A stretch of 64,000 bases of DNA from Sphingopyxis sp. Lineage in GTDB: Bacteria; Pseudomonadota; Alphaproteobacteria; Sphingomonadales; Sphingomonadaceae. Each line of letters begins with the position of its first letter. Position 1 is the stretch's first letter. Positions 8,392 through 17,644 of this stretch are shown in pieces. Below the pieces are notes generated by a model. That model was not told where the DNA came from. It searched no databases and was given only the letters and a program-made list of their open reading frames with translations. Made by a program: the position numbers and the translations under genes. The stretch is taken from the NCBI GenBank assembly GCA_016793775.1, contig JAEULK010000013.1, positions 39,368 to 103,367 of the forward strand. The letters are read 5' to 3'.

Positions 8392-9551
8392 CGGCGGTCC
8401 TTCGTCAGCGGCAGCACGTCCTTGAGCAACGCGGCGAAGAAATGGCCCGGCTCCTCGACCATCGGCATATGCGCCGAATGTTCGAGCCAGATAAGCTTTT
8501 TCGACGGCGCCCGGACCTGCGCCAACCAGTCGGCGGCGACCGGCGAGGGCACGGTATAGTCATGGCGGCCGAGCAGGAAGACGATCGGCACGTCCATCTT
8601 CTTCACGGGCCTGAAACTGACGTCGGCGAGGCGCGGCCAGAGCGTCGTGACCGAAAATTCGCTGCCCTGGCCCCACGCCTTGCGGTCGGCCTCCGTATAT
8701 TCGGGCGAGAGGCGCGGGGTCTGGAAATAATATTTGAGATCGGGCTTGTTGTAGATGAGCGACCCATAGGGGATCGCATATTTGCGCCAGCCGTCGGCCT
8801 TGGCGATGGTGAAGTCGCCGCGCGGATACGGGGCGAGCGCGTCGATGGCGTCGACCGCGTCCATATCGCCCGCGATCAGCGCCTTGCTGCGCGTCCACGC
8901 CATGCCGACCGCCTCGCCCTCGCGGAAATCGATGCCCTGGCCGACCCCGACATAGGCGTAGAGCAGGTCGGGGCGCTTCACCGCGACCGACAGGCCGACG
9001 ATCGAGCCCCAGCTGTGCCCCATCAGCACGACCTTTTTCTTGCCATAGCGTTTCTTGAGCAGTTCGATGAGTTCGATCGCGTCGTCGCGGTAGCGGTCGG
9101 GGGTCATCGTCGGCGCGAGCGTCCTGGGATCGTTGAGCGGGTAACTGCGCCCGGCGCCGCGCTGGTCGTACTGGACGACGGTGAATACATCCTCCCACGG
9201 GCGCTGGAAGGCCCAGGCGAAGGGCATTTCGACCGCGCCGGGGCCGCCGTGGACGAAGATCAGGATCGGATTGTCGCGGTCGGCACCCCGCACGTTGACC
9301 ACCTGCCGCGCGCCGCCGAGCGTGACCTCGAAGGTTTCCTGCGCGCCGTTCGGGGTGACGATCTTGCCGATGTCGGCAACGATGGCGCGCGCGGGAGCGT
9401 AAGCGTCGTCGGTTTGCGCAGCGGCGGGGGTGGTGAGGGCGGCAAGCAGGAGCAGGCCGACCGACCATCTCGAAAACGCCTTCCGCGCAGCAAGCAAGCG
9501 GGTGAGGTCGAAACGGGTGAAAGCCCCAAGGTCGCCGTCTCTCGTTTTCAT
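8388..9551 (-). CDS. Exported alpha/beta hydrolase, proline-iminopeptidase-like
   Basis: Catalytic features are the oxyanion motif HGGPG (101-105), nucleophile S180 in GHSWGS, an acid in LLGRHDYTVP and the histidine in LEHSAHMPMVEEP. The ATG at 9551 is preferred to an upstream TTG. A hydrophobic segment at ~31-46 (VGLLLLAALTTPAAAQ) with an AAAQ cleavage site marks a signal peptide with an unusually long n-region. That n-region (KTRDGDLGAFTRFDLTRLL, then AARKAFSRWS) is homologous to the start of the carboxyspermidine decarboxylase, with 30 residues deleted. The leader therefore seems to have been built from a duplicated piece of that gene. Substrate is unknown; peptidase or esterase activity is possible. 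Confidence 0.83.
   Translation of the reverse strand: MKTRDGDLGAFTRFDLTRLLAARKAFSRWSVGLLLLAALTTPAAAQTDDAYAPARAIVADIGKIVTPNGAQETFEVTLGGARQVVNVRGADRDNPILIFVHGGPGAVEMPFAWAFQRPWEDVFTVVQYDQRGAGRSYPLNDPRTLAPTMTPDRYRDDAIELIELLKKRYGKKKVVLMGHSWGSIVGLSVAVKRPDLLYAYVGVGQGIDFREGEAVGMAWTRSKALIAGDMDAVDAIDALAPYPRGDFTIAKADGWRKYAIPYGSLIYNKPDLKYYFQTPRLSPEYTEADRKAWGQGSEFSVTTLWPRLADVSFRPVKKMDVPIVFLLGRHDYTVPSPVAADWLAQVRAPSKKLIWLEHSAHMPMVEEPGHFFAALLKDVLPLTKDRR
9459..9551. repeat. Duplicated 5' end of the carboxyspermidine decarboxylase gene
   Basis: Two blocks match the 5' coding end of the decarboxylase gene in the same orientation: 9459-9496 against 6738-6775 (about 29 of 38 bases) and ~9497-9551 against ~6866-6920 (about 44 of 54). 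The 90 nt between them in the parent copy are missing, keeping the frame. The two copies flank the asparaginase-DUF486-hydrolase block. Confidence 0.7.
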
Positions 9552-9566
9552 ATGTAGCAGTTCCAA

Positions 9567-9607
9567 GGTTTCACGCAGAGGCGCGGAGGGAGCAGAGACC
9601 GCGGAGA
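9567..9607. repeat. Left inverted repeat bracketing the GxxExxY gene
   Basis: Begins GGTTTCACGCAGAGGCGC and continues through a CAGAGACCGC block. Its reverse complement, with a few mismatches and a one-base gap, is found at 10007-10048 on the other side of the gene. Confidence 0.75.
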
Positions 9608-9608
9608 A

Positions 9609-9655
9609 TCATTCTTCCGGGCGGTAATCATTGACGATCCGCTTTATGCCTTCCT
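9609..9655 (-). pseudogene. Frameshifted C-terminal tail of the GxxExxY protein
   Basis: In the next frame after the stop of the GxxExxY gene, the DNA encodes GATMKEGIKRIVNDYRPEE followed by TGA. This is the usual family C-terminus (NFG..xMKxGIxRIVN). A one-base loss or two-base gain near 9660-9670 explains the early stop. Confidence 0.65.
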
Positions 9656-10006
9656 TCATCGTCGCGCCCGAAAGTTGTGGAGCAGCCCGACGGGCTGCTG
9701 TAAAATTCTGAGATAGGTCAGGAGTTGCCTGGCATGGGCTTTGCCCAACTGCTCGACAGCTTTGATCTCCAACACAACCCGGTCGTCCACCAGAATATCG
9801 ACCCTGAAGGCTGTCTCGAAATGATGGCCGCCTACCATTAACGGCACGGCCAACTGGCGTGCCACTTTCAATCCCCGCGCTTCGAGCCGGCCCGCCAATA
9901 CGGTCTCATAAACGATCTCGAGCAAGCCGGGTCTCAAAAGCCGATGAATCGCGATCGCCTCATCGACGACGATGGCGCCGACATCGTCCATTCGCATCCG
10001 ACCCAT
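9656..10006 (-). CDS. GxxExxY protein (PD-(D/E)XK-like), C-terminally frameshifted
   Basis: The defining motif is present as PGLLEIVYETVL, followed by a nuclease-like core: FRVDILVDDRVVLEIKAVEQL, where D, E and K occupy PD-(D/E)XK-type positions. The family is about 125-135 residues and is widespread and uncharacterised. This copy is 116 residues because the reading frame shifts just after LLHNF; the lost tail is still readable downstream. The gene is isolated inside a pair of ~41-bp inverted repeats, the unit as a whole sitting between the hydrolase and the carboxyspermidine dehydrogenase genes. It may be a sequencing error, a decaying gene or a tolerated truncation. Confidence 0.8.
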   Translation of the reverse strand: MGRMRMDDVGAIVVDEAIAIHRLLRPGLLEIVYETVLAGRLEARGLKVARQLAVPLMVGGHHFETAFRVDILVDDRVVLEIKAVEQLGKAHARQLLTYLRILQQPVGLLHNFRARR

Positions 10007-10048
10007 CTCTCTGCGGTCTCTGCATCCTCTGCGCCTCTGCGTGAAACC
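10007..10048. repeat. Right inverted repeat bracketing the GxxExxY gene
   Basis: Ends GCGCCTCTGCGTGAAACC, the reverse complement of the left repeat. It starts right at the GxxExxY start codon and ends just before the dehydrogenase stop codon. Confidence 0.75.
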
Positions 10049-10051
10049 GAA

Positions 10052-11260
<1,209 letters not shown>

Positions 11261-11322
11261 CAAAATCTCCTGCGCCTAGCTATGCGGCTTGTCTTGTATG
11301 CCGCGCCCTATAGGACGAAGCC

Positions 11323-12327
11323 ATGACACAGCAAAGCCCTCAACCCCTTCCCGATAGCCTGCTCGATCCGGCGCGCGCGCCGACCCTTGCGGGCGTCGAA
11401 CGCGCGGCGGCGAAAGTCGCTGCATTGCTTCCCCGGACGCCGTTGTTGCCGCTCGAAGCCGATGGCGTGACGCTCTGGTGCAAGGCCGAGTGTCTGCAAC
11501 CGATCGGATCGTTCAAGATCCGCGGGGCGTGGAACCGGCTGACCGACCTTTCCCCCGAACAGGCGACCGCGGGCGTCGTCGGCGTGTCGAGCGGCAACCA
11601 TGCGCAGGGCGTCGCCTGGGCGGCGAAACGGCTGGGGATCAAGGCGACGATCGTGATGCCGAGCAATGCGCCGGCGATGAAGCTGGCGGCAACGCGGATG
11701 CTGGGGGCCGAGGTCGTGCTGTACGACCGCGTTACCGAATCGCGCGACGCGGTCGCGGCGAAGCTGCTCGATGAGAATGGCGGCACGCTGGTTCATGCCT
11801 ATGGCGATCCCTGGGTGATCGAGGGGCAGGGGACGGTCGGCATCGAGGCGGGCGCGCAGCTGGCGGCGCGCGGGATCGATGGGCCCGACAAGGTCGTCGC
11901 CTGTTGCGGCGGGGGTGGACTGTCGGCGGGTCTGGCGCTCGCCTGTCCCGATGCCGAGATCGTGGCGGTCGAGCCCGAGGGGTGGGACGATCTGACGCGC
12001 AGCCTGGCGGCGGGCGAGATCCTGTCGGTCGAGGACCTGTCCTATCCGACCGAATGCGATGCGCTGCAGACGCCGCAGACCTGGCCAATCAACTTCGCGG
12101 TGTTGCAGGCGCGCGGGGTGCGCGGGGTCGTCGTCACGCGCGAGGAAGTGCGCCATGCGATGCGCGTGGTGTTCGAGAAATTGCACCTCGTCGTCGAACC
12201 CGGTGGCGCGGCGGCGCTCGCGGCGGTGCTGGCGGGTAAGGTCGCGCCGGGGGCGGCGACGCTGGTCACCTTGTCGGGGGGCAATGTCGATCCCCAGAAA
12301 TATGCGGAAATTTTGGCTGGATACTAA
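11323..12327 (+). CDS. Threonine/serine dehydratase-like PLP enzyme (fold type II)
   Basis: A 334-residue beta-family PLP enzyme: PLP lysine K65 in GSFKIRGAW, SSGNHAQG (substrate binding), CCGGGGLSAG phosphate loop, and LSGGNVDP near the C-terminus. There is no C-terminal ACT domain, so it resembles catabolic threonine ammonia-lyase or serine racemase rather than feedback-regulated biosynthetic IlvA. It would deaminate Thr or Ser to a 2-oxoacid plus ammonia. It is divergent from the carboxyspermidine dehydrogenase gene with a 62-nt gap that must hold both promoters. The 2-oxobutyrate formed could feed the propionyl-CoA route, but this link is inference. Confidence 0.82.
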   Translation: MTQQSPQPLPDSLLDPARAPTLAGVERAAAKVAALLPRTPLLPLEADGVTLWCKAECLQPIGSFKIRGAWNRLTDLSPEQATAGVVGVSSGNHAQGVAWAAKRLGIKATIVMPSNAPAMKLAATRMLGAEVVLYDRVTESRDAVAAKLLDENGGTLVHAYGDPWVIEGQGTVGIEAGAQLAARGIDGPDKVVACCGGGGLSAGLALACPDAEIVAVEPEGWDDLTRSLAAGEILSVEDLSYPTECDALQTPQTWPINFAVLQARGVRGVVVTREEVRHAMRVVFEKLHLVVEPGGAAALAAVLAGKVAPGAATLVTLSGGNVDPQKYAEILAGY

Positions 12328-12363
12328 CCGGCGCTGGTGCGTTGCACCGATCGAAGGAGACAT

Positions 12364-12813
12364 ATGATGCATAAAGCGATGATCCTGTCCGGCGCCGCGG
12401 CGCTGGTGCTGCTGTCGGCGTGCGAAAAGGCCGAAGCACCCGCGCCGGCGCCGACCGAGACCACCGAAGTCGTGGATGAGACGGTGCCCGCCGACGCCGC
12501 CGATGTCGAAGCCGATTCCGCGACCGCGCCGCACCGCTTCGCCGACTGGGCGGGCAAATGGATCGGGGTCGAGGGCATGTATGTGACGATCACGCCGGGC
12601 GAGCCGGGCAAATACAAGCTCGACATGCAATCCGACCTCGACACCCAGGGCAGCTATGACGGCAGCGACAGCGAACATGGCATCAAGTTCAAGCGCGGCG
12701 CCGAGGAATTGAGCCTGCGCCGTGGCAGCGGCGACGAAACCGGCCTCAAATATCTGGCGGGCAAGAAGGAATGCCTGATCGTCAAGGAGGGCGAAGGCTA
12801 TTGCCGCGACTGA
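12364..12813 (+). CDS. Small lipoprotein of unknown function
   Basis: The ATG follows AAGGAG closely. The N-terminus MMHKAMILSGAAALVLLSAC is a lipoprotein signal with lipobox LSAC, so the mature protein is lipid-anchored at Cys. A Pro/Ala/Thr/Glu-rich linker follows, then a ~90-residue domain with W-K-W-I-G near its start (FADWAGKWIGVEGMYVTI) and two further cysteines (KKECLIV, GYCRD) that could form a disulfide. No family was recognised. It is 149 residues long and lies alone between the dehydratase and btaA genes. Confidence 0.75.
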   Translation: MMHKAMILSGAAALVLLSACEKAEAPAPAPTETTEVVDETVPADAADVEADSATAPHRFADWAGKWIGVEGMYVTITPGEPGKYKLDMQSDLDTQGSYDGSDSEHGIKFKRGAEELSLRRGSGDETGLKYLAGKKECLIVKEGEGYCRD

Positions 12814-12856
12814 CGCCCGCGAAGCTGACTTAAACCGGTCGAAGAGTGACGCCGTT

Positions 12857-12874
12857 CTGACATAAGTTGGTCAT
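12857..12874 (+). promoter_or_regulatory. Candidate Pho box upstream of btaA
   Basis: CTGACAT-AAGT-TGGTCAT matches the two CTGTCAT half-sites with 4-nt spacing at 11 of 14 positions. It is about 60 nt before the btaA start. In rhizobia, betaine-lipid genes are switched on by PhoB under phosphate limitation, which makes the site plausible. Confidence 0.4.
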
Positions 12875-12933
12875 GACGGTCACATGAACCGCGTCCACAG
12901 GCGACCCACAGAGTCGCCAAGGGGATCGCAACC

Positions 12934-14151
12934 GTGACCAGCCAGCCGAACCGCAAGATATCCGACGCCGTCGTCCGCGAGGATGCCGAGCAGAAGCAGC
13001 GCCTGCTCGATCGCGCCTTTGCGCTGGCCTTTCGCGGGCTCGTCTATGCGCAAATCTGGGAGGATCCGGTCGTCGATATGGCGGCGCTCGACATCCGGCC
13101 GGGCAACCGCATCGCGACGATCGCGAGCGGCGGATGCAACGTCTTTTCCTATCTCGTCGCCGACCCGGCAGAGATCGTCGCGGTCGACCTCAACACGGCC
13201 CATGTCGCGCTCAACCATCTGAAGCGCGTCGCGGCGCAGCGCCTGCCCGATTATGACGGCTTTCGCCGTTTCTTCGCCGACGCCGACAGCGGCGACAATG
13301 TCGAAGCATACAAGACCCACGTTCGTCCGCATCTGGACGAGGTCAGCCGTCGCTATTGGGAGGGGCGCGACCTGATCGGCCGGCGCCGCATCAACGGCTT
13401 CGCCTCGGGGCTCTACAAGCGCGGGCTGCTGGGCAATTTCATCGGCGTCGCGCATCTGCTGGCGCGGCTGATGAAGGCCGATCCGCGCCTGCTGCTCGAA
13501 GCGCGCGACATCGACGAGCAGCGGCATATTTTCAAAACGAAATTCGCGCCCTTCTTCGACAAGAAATTCGTCCGCTGGGTAACCGACCAGCGTTCGTCGC
13601 TGTTCGGGCTGGGCATCCCGCCAGCGCAATATGACGCGCTCGCGGGGGGCAAGCCGATGGCCGACGTGCTGCGCGCGCGGCTCGAGAAACTCAGCTGCGA
13701 TTTCGACCTCAAGGACAATTATTTCGCCTGGCAGGCGTTCGGGCGCGGCTATGGCCGCGGCGTCGAGGCGCCGCTGCCGCCCTATCTGCAGGCGGGCAAT
13801 TACGACGCGGTGAAGGCGCGCGCCGAGCGGGTGACGATGCTCCACGCCAATATGACCGATATGCTCGCGGGCGGCGAGGACGCCAGCTTCGACCGCTATG
13901 TCTTCCTCGATGCGCAGGACTGGATGACCGACCAGCAACTGCTTGCGCTGTGGAGCGAGGTCACGCGCACCGCGCGACCGGGCGCCCGCGTGCTGTTTCG
14001 CACCGCCGCCGAGCCGAGCCTGCTACCCGGACGGCTGCCGGACGACCTGCTCGATCGCTGGGACTATCGGGCTGAGGAGTCGCTGGATTATACACGCCGC
14101 GACCGGTCGGCGATCTATGGCGGGGTTCATCTCTATATATTGAAGCGCTGA
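12934..14151 (+). CDS. btaA: S-adenosylmethionine:diacylglycerol 3-amino-3-carboxypropyltransferase
   Basis: The first step of betaine lipid (DGTS) synthesis: transfer of the aminocarboxypropyl group of SAM to diacylglycerol. The 405-residue protein has the family features AFRGLVYAQIWEDP, the SAM-binding stretch RIATIASGGCNVFSYL with IVAVDLN after it, and the C-terminal FLDAQDWM and GARVLFRTAAEPS segments. It starts at GTG after AAGGGGA. The methyltransferase that completes the pathway starts 3 nt after the stop, so the two form an operon. Membranes made this way save phosphate, in line with a possible Pho box upstream. Confidence 0.88.
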   Translation: MTSQPNRKISDAVVREDAEQKQRLLDRAFALAFRGLVYAQIWEDPVVDMAALDIRPGNRIATIASGGCNVFSYLVADPAEIVAVDLNTAHVALNHLKRVAAQRLPDYDGFRRFFADADSGDNVEAYKTHVRPHLDEVSRRYWEGRDLIGRRRINGFASGLYKRGLLGNFIGVAHLLARLMKADPRLLLEARDIDEQRHIFKTKFAPFFDKKFVRWVTDQRSSLFGLGIPPAQYDALAGGKPMADVLRARLEKLSCDFDLKDNYFAWQAFGRGYGRGVEAPLPPYLQAGNYDAVKARAERVTMLHANMTDMLAGGEDASFDRYVFLDAQDWMTDQQLLALWSEVTRTARPGARVLFRTAAEPSLLPGRLPDDLLDRWDYRAEESLDYTRRDRSAIYGGVHLYILKR

Positions 14152-14154
14152 GCC

Positions 14155-14817
14155 ATGACCGGGGGGGAGGGTCATGCCGCGCTGATGGACGGCGTCTATC
14201 GCGGCCAGCGTCATATCTATGATCTGACCCGCAAATATTATCTGCTCGGGCGCGACCGGATGATCGACGAGCTGGCGCCGCCGGTGGGCGGTCATGTGCT
14301 TGAGGTCGGCTGCGGCACCGGGCGCAACCTGATCGCGGCGGCGCGCTGCTGGCCGGGGGCGCGTTTCCACGGCATCGATATTTCCGAGGAGATGCTGAAG
14401 AGCGCGCGCACCGCGATCGCCCGCGCCGGGCTGAGTCGGCGGATCAGCGTGGCGAAGGGCGACGCCACCGGCTTCGATCCGCACGCGCTGTTCCGCGTCG
14501 CGCAGTTCGACCGTATCTTCCAGAGCTACACTTTGTCGATGATCCCAGATTGGCAGGGCGCGATCCGCGAGGCGACGCGGCACCTGGCGGCCAATGGCGC
14601 GCTGCACATCGTCGATTTCGGGCAGCAGGAGGCGCTGCCCGGCTGGTTCCGCGCCGGGCTTTTCACCTGGCTGGACCGCTTCCACGTCGCACCGCGCGCG
14701 ATGCTGCCCGAGGCGGCGCGCGAGATCGCGAGTGATGTCGGCGGGCGCATGACGCTGGTGCGGCTCTATCGCGGCTATGCCTGGTCGGTGCGGATCGACA
14801 AGGGGCCGCGCCGCTAA
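14155..14817 (+). CDS. btaB: Diacylglyceryl-homoserine N-methyltransferase
   Basis: A 220-residue class I SAM methyltransferase with motif I HVLEVGCGTGRNL and a downstream GIDISEEML acidic loop. The family-specific N-terminus HIYDLTRKYYLLGRDRMI matches BtaB. It would methylate diacylglyceryl-homoserine three times to DGTS. The C-terminal half (QSYTLSMIPDWQ, VDFGQQEALPGWF) also fits. Directly downstream of btaA in the same operon. Generic methyltransferase function is certain; the specific role rests on the pairing and the N-terminal motif. Confidence 0.88.
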   Translation: MTGGEGHAALMDGVYRGQRHIYDLTRKYYLLGRDRMIDELAPPVGGHVLEVGCGTGRNLIAAARCWPGARFHGIDISEEMLKSARTAIARAGLSRRISVAKGDATGFDPHALFRVAQFDRIFQSYTLSMIPDWQGAIREATRHLAANGALHIVDFGQQEALPGWFRAGLFTWLDRFHVAPRAMLPEAAREIASDVGGRMTLVRLYRGYAWSVRIDKGPRR

Positions 14818-14867
14818 GCGGCTTGCCAAAGGACGCGCTAGCTGCTCCCCTTTGCGGCGGAGGGGCT

Positions 14868-15461
14868 ATGGACGAGACGATAGCAGCGGTGCAGGCGGGC
14901 GATGTGACGGCGGTGGTCGAAACGCTGGCGCAGGCGTTTCAGACCGACCCCGCGCTGTCGTGGATATTAGCCGAAGCCGATCATCGCGCGCGAGCGCTGC
15001 GTTCGCTGTTTCGCGTGCTGGTGCCGGCCGACAGGCGCGCGGGCGTCGCGTTGCGATCGGCGGGCGACGAAGCCGCCTCGCTGTGGCGCGCGCCGGGGCG
15101 GGCGCATAGCGGGACGCGCGAGTTTTTACGCACGGTGATCCCGCTGGTTGCGACCTTCGGCACCGCCCTGCCGCGCGGGCTGACGGTGCAGAACGGCATC
15201 GACGCGCACCGGCCCAAGGGGCGCTTCTGGTATCTCCACTATGTCGGGGTGCGGCCCGAGCATCAGGGCAAGGGTCATGGCGGGCGCATCATCCGGGCGC
15301 AGACGGCTATTGCCGATGCCGAGGGGCTGTCCTGCTGGCTGGAGACCGCGACGCCGGAGAATGTGCCGCTCTACGAACGGCTGGGCTTTGTGACGCAGGT
15401 CGAGTGGGATGTGCCGGGCGGCGGTCCGCATTTCTGGGGAATGACGCGGCTTGCCACCTAG
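14868..15461 (+). CDS. GNAT-family N-acetyltransferase
   Basis: The ATG is preceded by GGCGGAGGGG; a TTG 45 nt earlier has no comparable site. At 197 residues, the C-terminal half carries the acetyl-CoA loop: YLHYVGVRPEHQGKGHGGRII, then ETATPENVPLYERLGFV, the usual GNAT beta4/alpha3 and beta5 elements. The N-terminal half (TVVETLAQAFQTDPALSWIL) is typical of GNATs that modify small molecules. Substrate unknown. Its TAG stop codon is the first three bases of a 146-bp palindromic element, so the C-terminus may have been reset by that insertion. Confidence 0.82.
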   Translation: MDETIAAVQAGDVTAVVETLAQAFQTDPALSWILAEADHRARALRSLFRVLVPADRRAGVALRSAGDEAASLWRAPGRAHSGTREFLRTVIPLVATFGTALPRGLTVQNGIDAHRPKGRFWYLHYVGVRPEHQGKGHGGRIIRAQTAIADAEGLSCWLETATPENVPLYERLGFVTQVEWDVPGGGPHFWGMTRLAT

Positions 15462-15604
15462 GGCCGATCGACATTCAGCCCTGACGGCCTGCAAATGGCG
15501 GCTTTCCGCGCTTCCGGTGCTCACCTACTTTAAGTACGCTGCGCTCCGGGTCACGGAAAACCACCATTTTCGGCACGTCATCTTCTGAATGTCGATCGAC
15601 CCTA
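15459..15604. mobile_element. MITE-like palindromic element, copy A
   Basis: The ends are TAGGGCCGATCGACATTCAG and its near-perfect reverse complement at 15585-15604. The interior is an imperfect palindrome around a TACTTTAAGTA core. An inverted copy lies at 32890-33036. Both ends supply the TAG stops of the two convergent flanking genes. No ORF of its own and no clear target duplication were seen. Confidence 0.75.
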
Positions 15605-16291
15605 GTCGTCGAAACCCACGAAACGTACGGCATCCGCGACGCTCTTGCGGTTCGACACCACCGCGTTGGCCGGGAAATCGTCGGCGGGCCAACCCATCGC
15701 GACGCAGATCATGATCACCTGATCGTCCGGGATCTGCGCATGTTCGCGCACCACCGGCGACTGCATGATGCCCTGGCTGTTGATCACGCAGCCGAGACCC
15801 CGCGACCAGGCCGCGTTGACCAGCGCGTTGGTCACCGCGCCGCAGTCGAAGGGCGCGATGTCGCTGCCGAGCAGGATGCGGTCATAGGTGACGACGATGC
15901 TGACTGGGGCGTCGAACTGGCGGAAACCGCGCAGCACCCAGTCCTGCCGCGCGTCCTTGTCGTCGCGCGCGATGCCCATCGCACCGAACAATTGTTTGGC
16001 GATCTCGATCTGGCGCGCGCGGTGGTCGTCGGCGATACCGTCGAAGCGGCGGAATTCGCGGCTGTCGGGCTTGCCGGCGAGAATGCCCTCGGTATTGCCG
16101 CGGCGGATCGCGTCGAGCGCGGCGCCGGTGACGACCGAGAAATTCCAGCACTGGTTGTTGAACGACGAGGGCGCGCGCATCGCGACCTCGAGGATCTCGG
16201 CGATCAGCTCTTTCGGAACAGGCTTGTCGAGGAAGCCGCGAATGCTGCGGCGTCCCCTGACGACCTCGTCGAAACCCGGTGCGGTCGTCAC
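15602..16291 (-). CDS. Nitroreductase-family FMN oxidoreductase
   Basis: A 229-residue protein with the family N-terminus [21 protein letters not shown] (FMN phosphate-binding arginines) and [14 protein letters not shown]. Then [24 protein letters not shown] and the C-terminal [19 protein letters not shown]. It would use NAD(P)H to reduce nitro or quinone compounds; the actual substrate is unknown. The GTG start overlaps the hemA stop (GTGA), so expression is coupled to heme synthesis. Its stop codon lies in the terminal repeat of the adjacent palindromic element. Confidence 0.85.
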   Translation of the reverse strand: MTTAPGFDEVVRGRRSIRGFLDKPVPKELIAEILEVAMRAPSSFNNQCWNFSVVTGAALDAIRRGNTEGILAGKPDSREFRRFDGIADDHRARQIEIAKQLFGAMGIARDDKDARQDWVLRGFRQFDAPVSIVVTYDRILLGSDIAPFDCGAVTNALVNAAWSRGLGCVINSQGIMQSPVVREHAQIPDDQVIMICVAMGWPADDFPANAVVSNRKSVADAVRFVGFDD

Positions 16292-17508
16292 GCGGCCTTG
16301 CGCAGCTCCAGTTCGAGCCGACCCCAGATTTCGGTCAGCGCCGTCGTCAGCTCGCGCATCATCGCCTCGTCGTGCGCCGGACCCGGGGTGAAGCGCAGCC
16401 GTTCGGTGCCGCGCGGCACGGTCGGGTAATTGATCGGCTGCACATAGACGCCATATTCGGCGAGCAATATGTCGCTGATCTTTTTTGCGCGCACCGGGTC
16501 GCCGACCATCAGCGGCACGATGTGCGTCGTCGAATCCATCACCGGCAGGCCCGCGTCGCGGAAGCTCGCCTTGAGATACGCCGCGGCGGTCTGCTGCGCC
16601 TCGCGTTCGACGCTCGACGATTTGAGGTGGCGCACGCTGGCGAGCACGCCGGCGACGAGCACCGGCGACAGGCTGGTGGTGAAGATGAAGCCGGGCGCAT
16701 AGCTGCGGATCACGTCGATGATATTCTTGTCGGCGGCGATATAGCCGCCCATCACGCCGAACGCCTTGCCGAGCGTGCCTTCGATGATCGTCACGCGGTC
16801 GGCGGCCTCGTCGCGGTCGGTGATGCCGCCGCCGCGCGGGCCGTACATGCCGACGGCATGGACTTCGTCGCAGTACGTCAGCGCATTATATTTCTCGGCG
16901 AGGTCGCAGATCGCGTGGATCGGGGCGACGTCGCCGTCCATCGAATAGACGCTTTCGAACGCGATCAGCTTGGCGGCGTCGGGATCGTCCTCGGCCATCA
17001 ATTCTTCGAGATGCGCCAGGTCGTTGTGGCGCCACACGCGCTTTTCGCAGCCCGAATTGCGGATGCCCGCGATCATCGAGGCGTGGTTGAGCTCGTCCGA
17101 ATAGATGATGCAATTCGGCAGCAGCTTGCCGAGCGTGCCCAGCGTCGCTTCGTTCGAGATATAGCCCGAGGTGAAGAGCAGCGCGCCGTCCTTGCCGTGG
17201 AGGTCGGCAAGTTCGGCCTCGAGGTCGACGTGATAATGGGTGTTGCCGCCAATGTTCCGCGTGCCGCCCGAACCGGCGCCGACGTCGTGCAGCGCCTCTT
17301 CCATCGCGGCGACGACCTTGGGATGCTGGCCCATGGCGAGATAGTCGTTCGAGCACCAGACGGTGATCGGCTTCGGCCCGTTATGCCCGGCAAAGCAGCG
17401 CGCGTTCGGAAACGAACCCTTGTTGCGCAAAATGTCGATGAAGACGCGATAGCGTCCCTCTTCGTGCAACCGGTCGATGGCGCGTGCGAAAATATCGTTA
17501 TAGTTCAC
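16288..17508 (-). CDS. hemA: 5-aminolevulinate synthase
   Basis: Condenses glycine and succinyl-CoA to 5-aminolevulinate, the first step of heme synthesis in the C4 route, diagnostic of alphaproteobacteria. The 406-residue protein shows [69 protein letters not shown] and the PLP lysine K248 in [14 protein letters not shown]. It starts at GTG. The upstream gap holds two short inverted repeats, CGGCT-ATTAAC-AGCCG (around 17552) and GCGAA-CGA-TTCGC (17600-17612), which may be regulatory. Succinyl-CoA from the methylmalonyl pathway in this window is one of its substrates. Confidence 0.96.
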   Translation of the reverse strand: MNYNDIFARAIDRLHEEGRYRVFIDILRNKGSFPNARCFAGHNGPKPITVWCSNDYLAMGQHPKVVAAMEEALHDVGAGSGGTRNIGGNTHYHVDLEAELADLHGKDGALLFTSGYISNEATLGTLGKLLPNCIIYSDELNHASMIAGIRNSGCEKRVWRHNDLAHLEELMAEDDPDAAKLIAFESVYSMDGDVAPIHAICDLAEKYNALTYCDEVHAVGMYGPRGGGITDRDEAADRVTIIEGTLGKAFGVMGGYIAADKNIIDVIRSYAPGFIFTTSLSPVLVAGVLASVRHLKSSSVEREAQQTAAAYLKASFRDAGLPVMDSTTHIVPLMVGDPVRAKKISDILLAEYGVYVQPINYPTVPRGTERLRFTPGPAHDEAMMRELTTALTEIWGRLELELRKAA

Positions 17509-17644
17509 GTCTCAGCCCCGCAGTCAGGTGCCAGCACCGCTCCCTCCGGGCGGCTATTAACAGCCGGGCCAATAACGCCGGCAAGCGCCGAAAGCCAGTG
17601 CGAACGATTCGCAATTCAGGCGGCAGTTCAGTCTGATCGAGCGG

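Noticed and set aside
15126-15524. Short ORF whose N-terminus recurs in an ORF starting at 32971
   Set aside because: The shared residues (STGSAESRHLQAVRAECRSA) are translation of the palindromic element, not a protein family.
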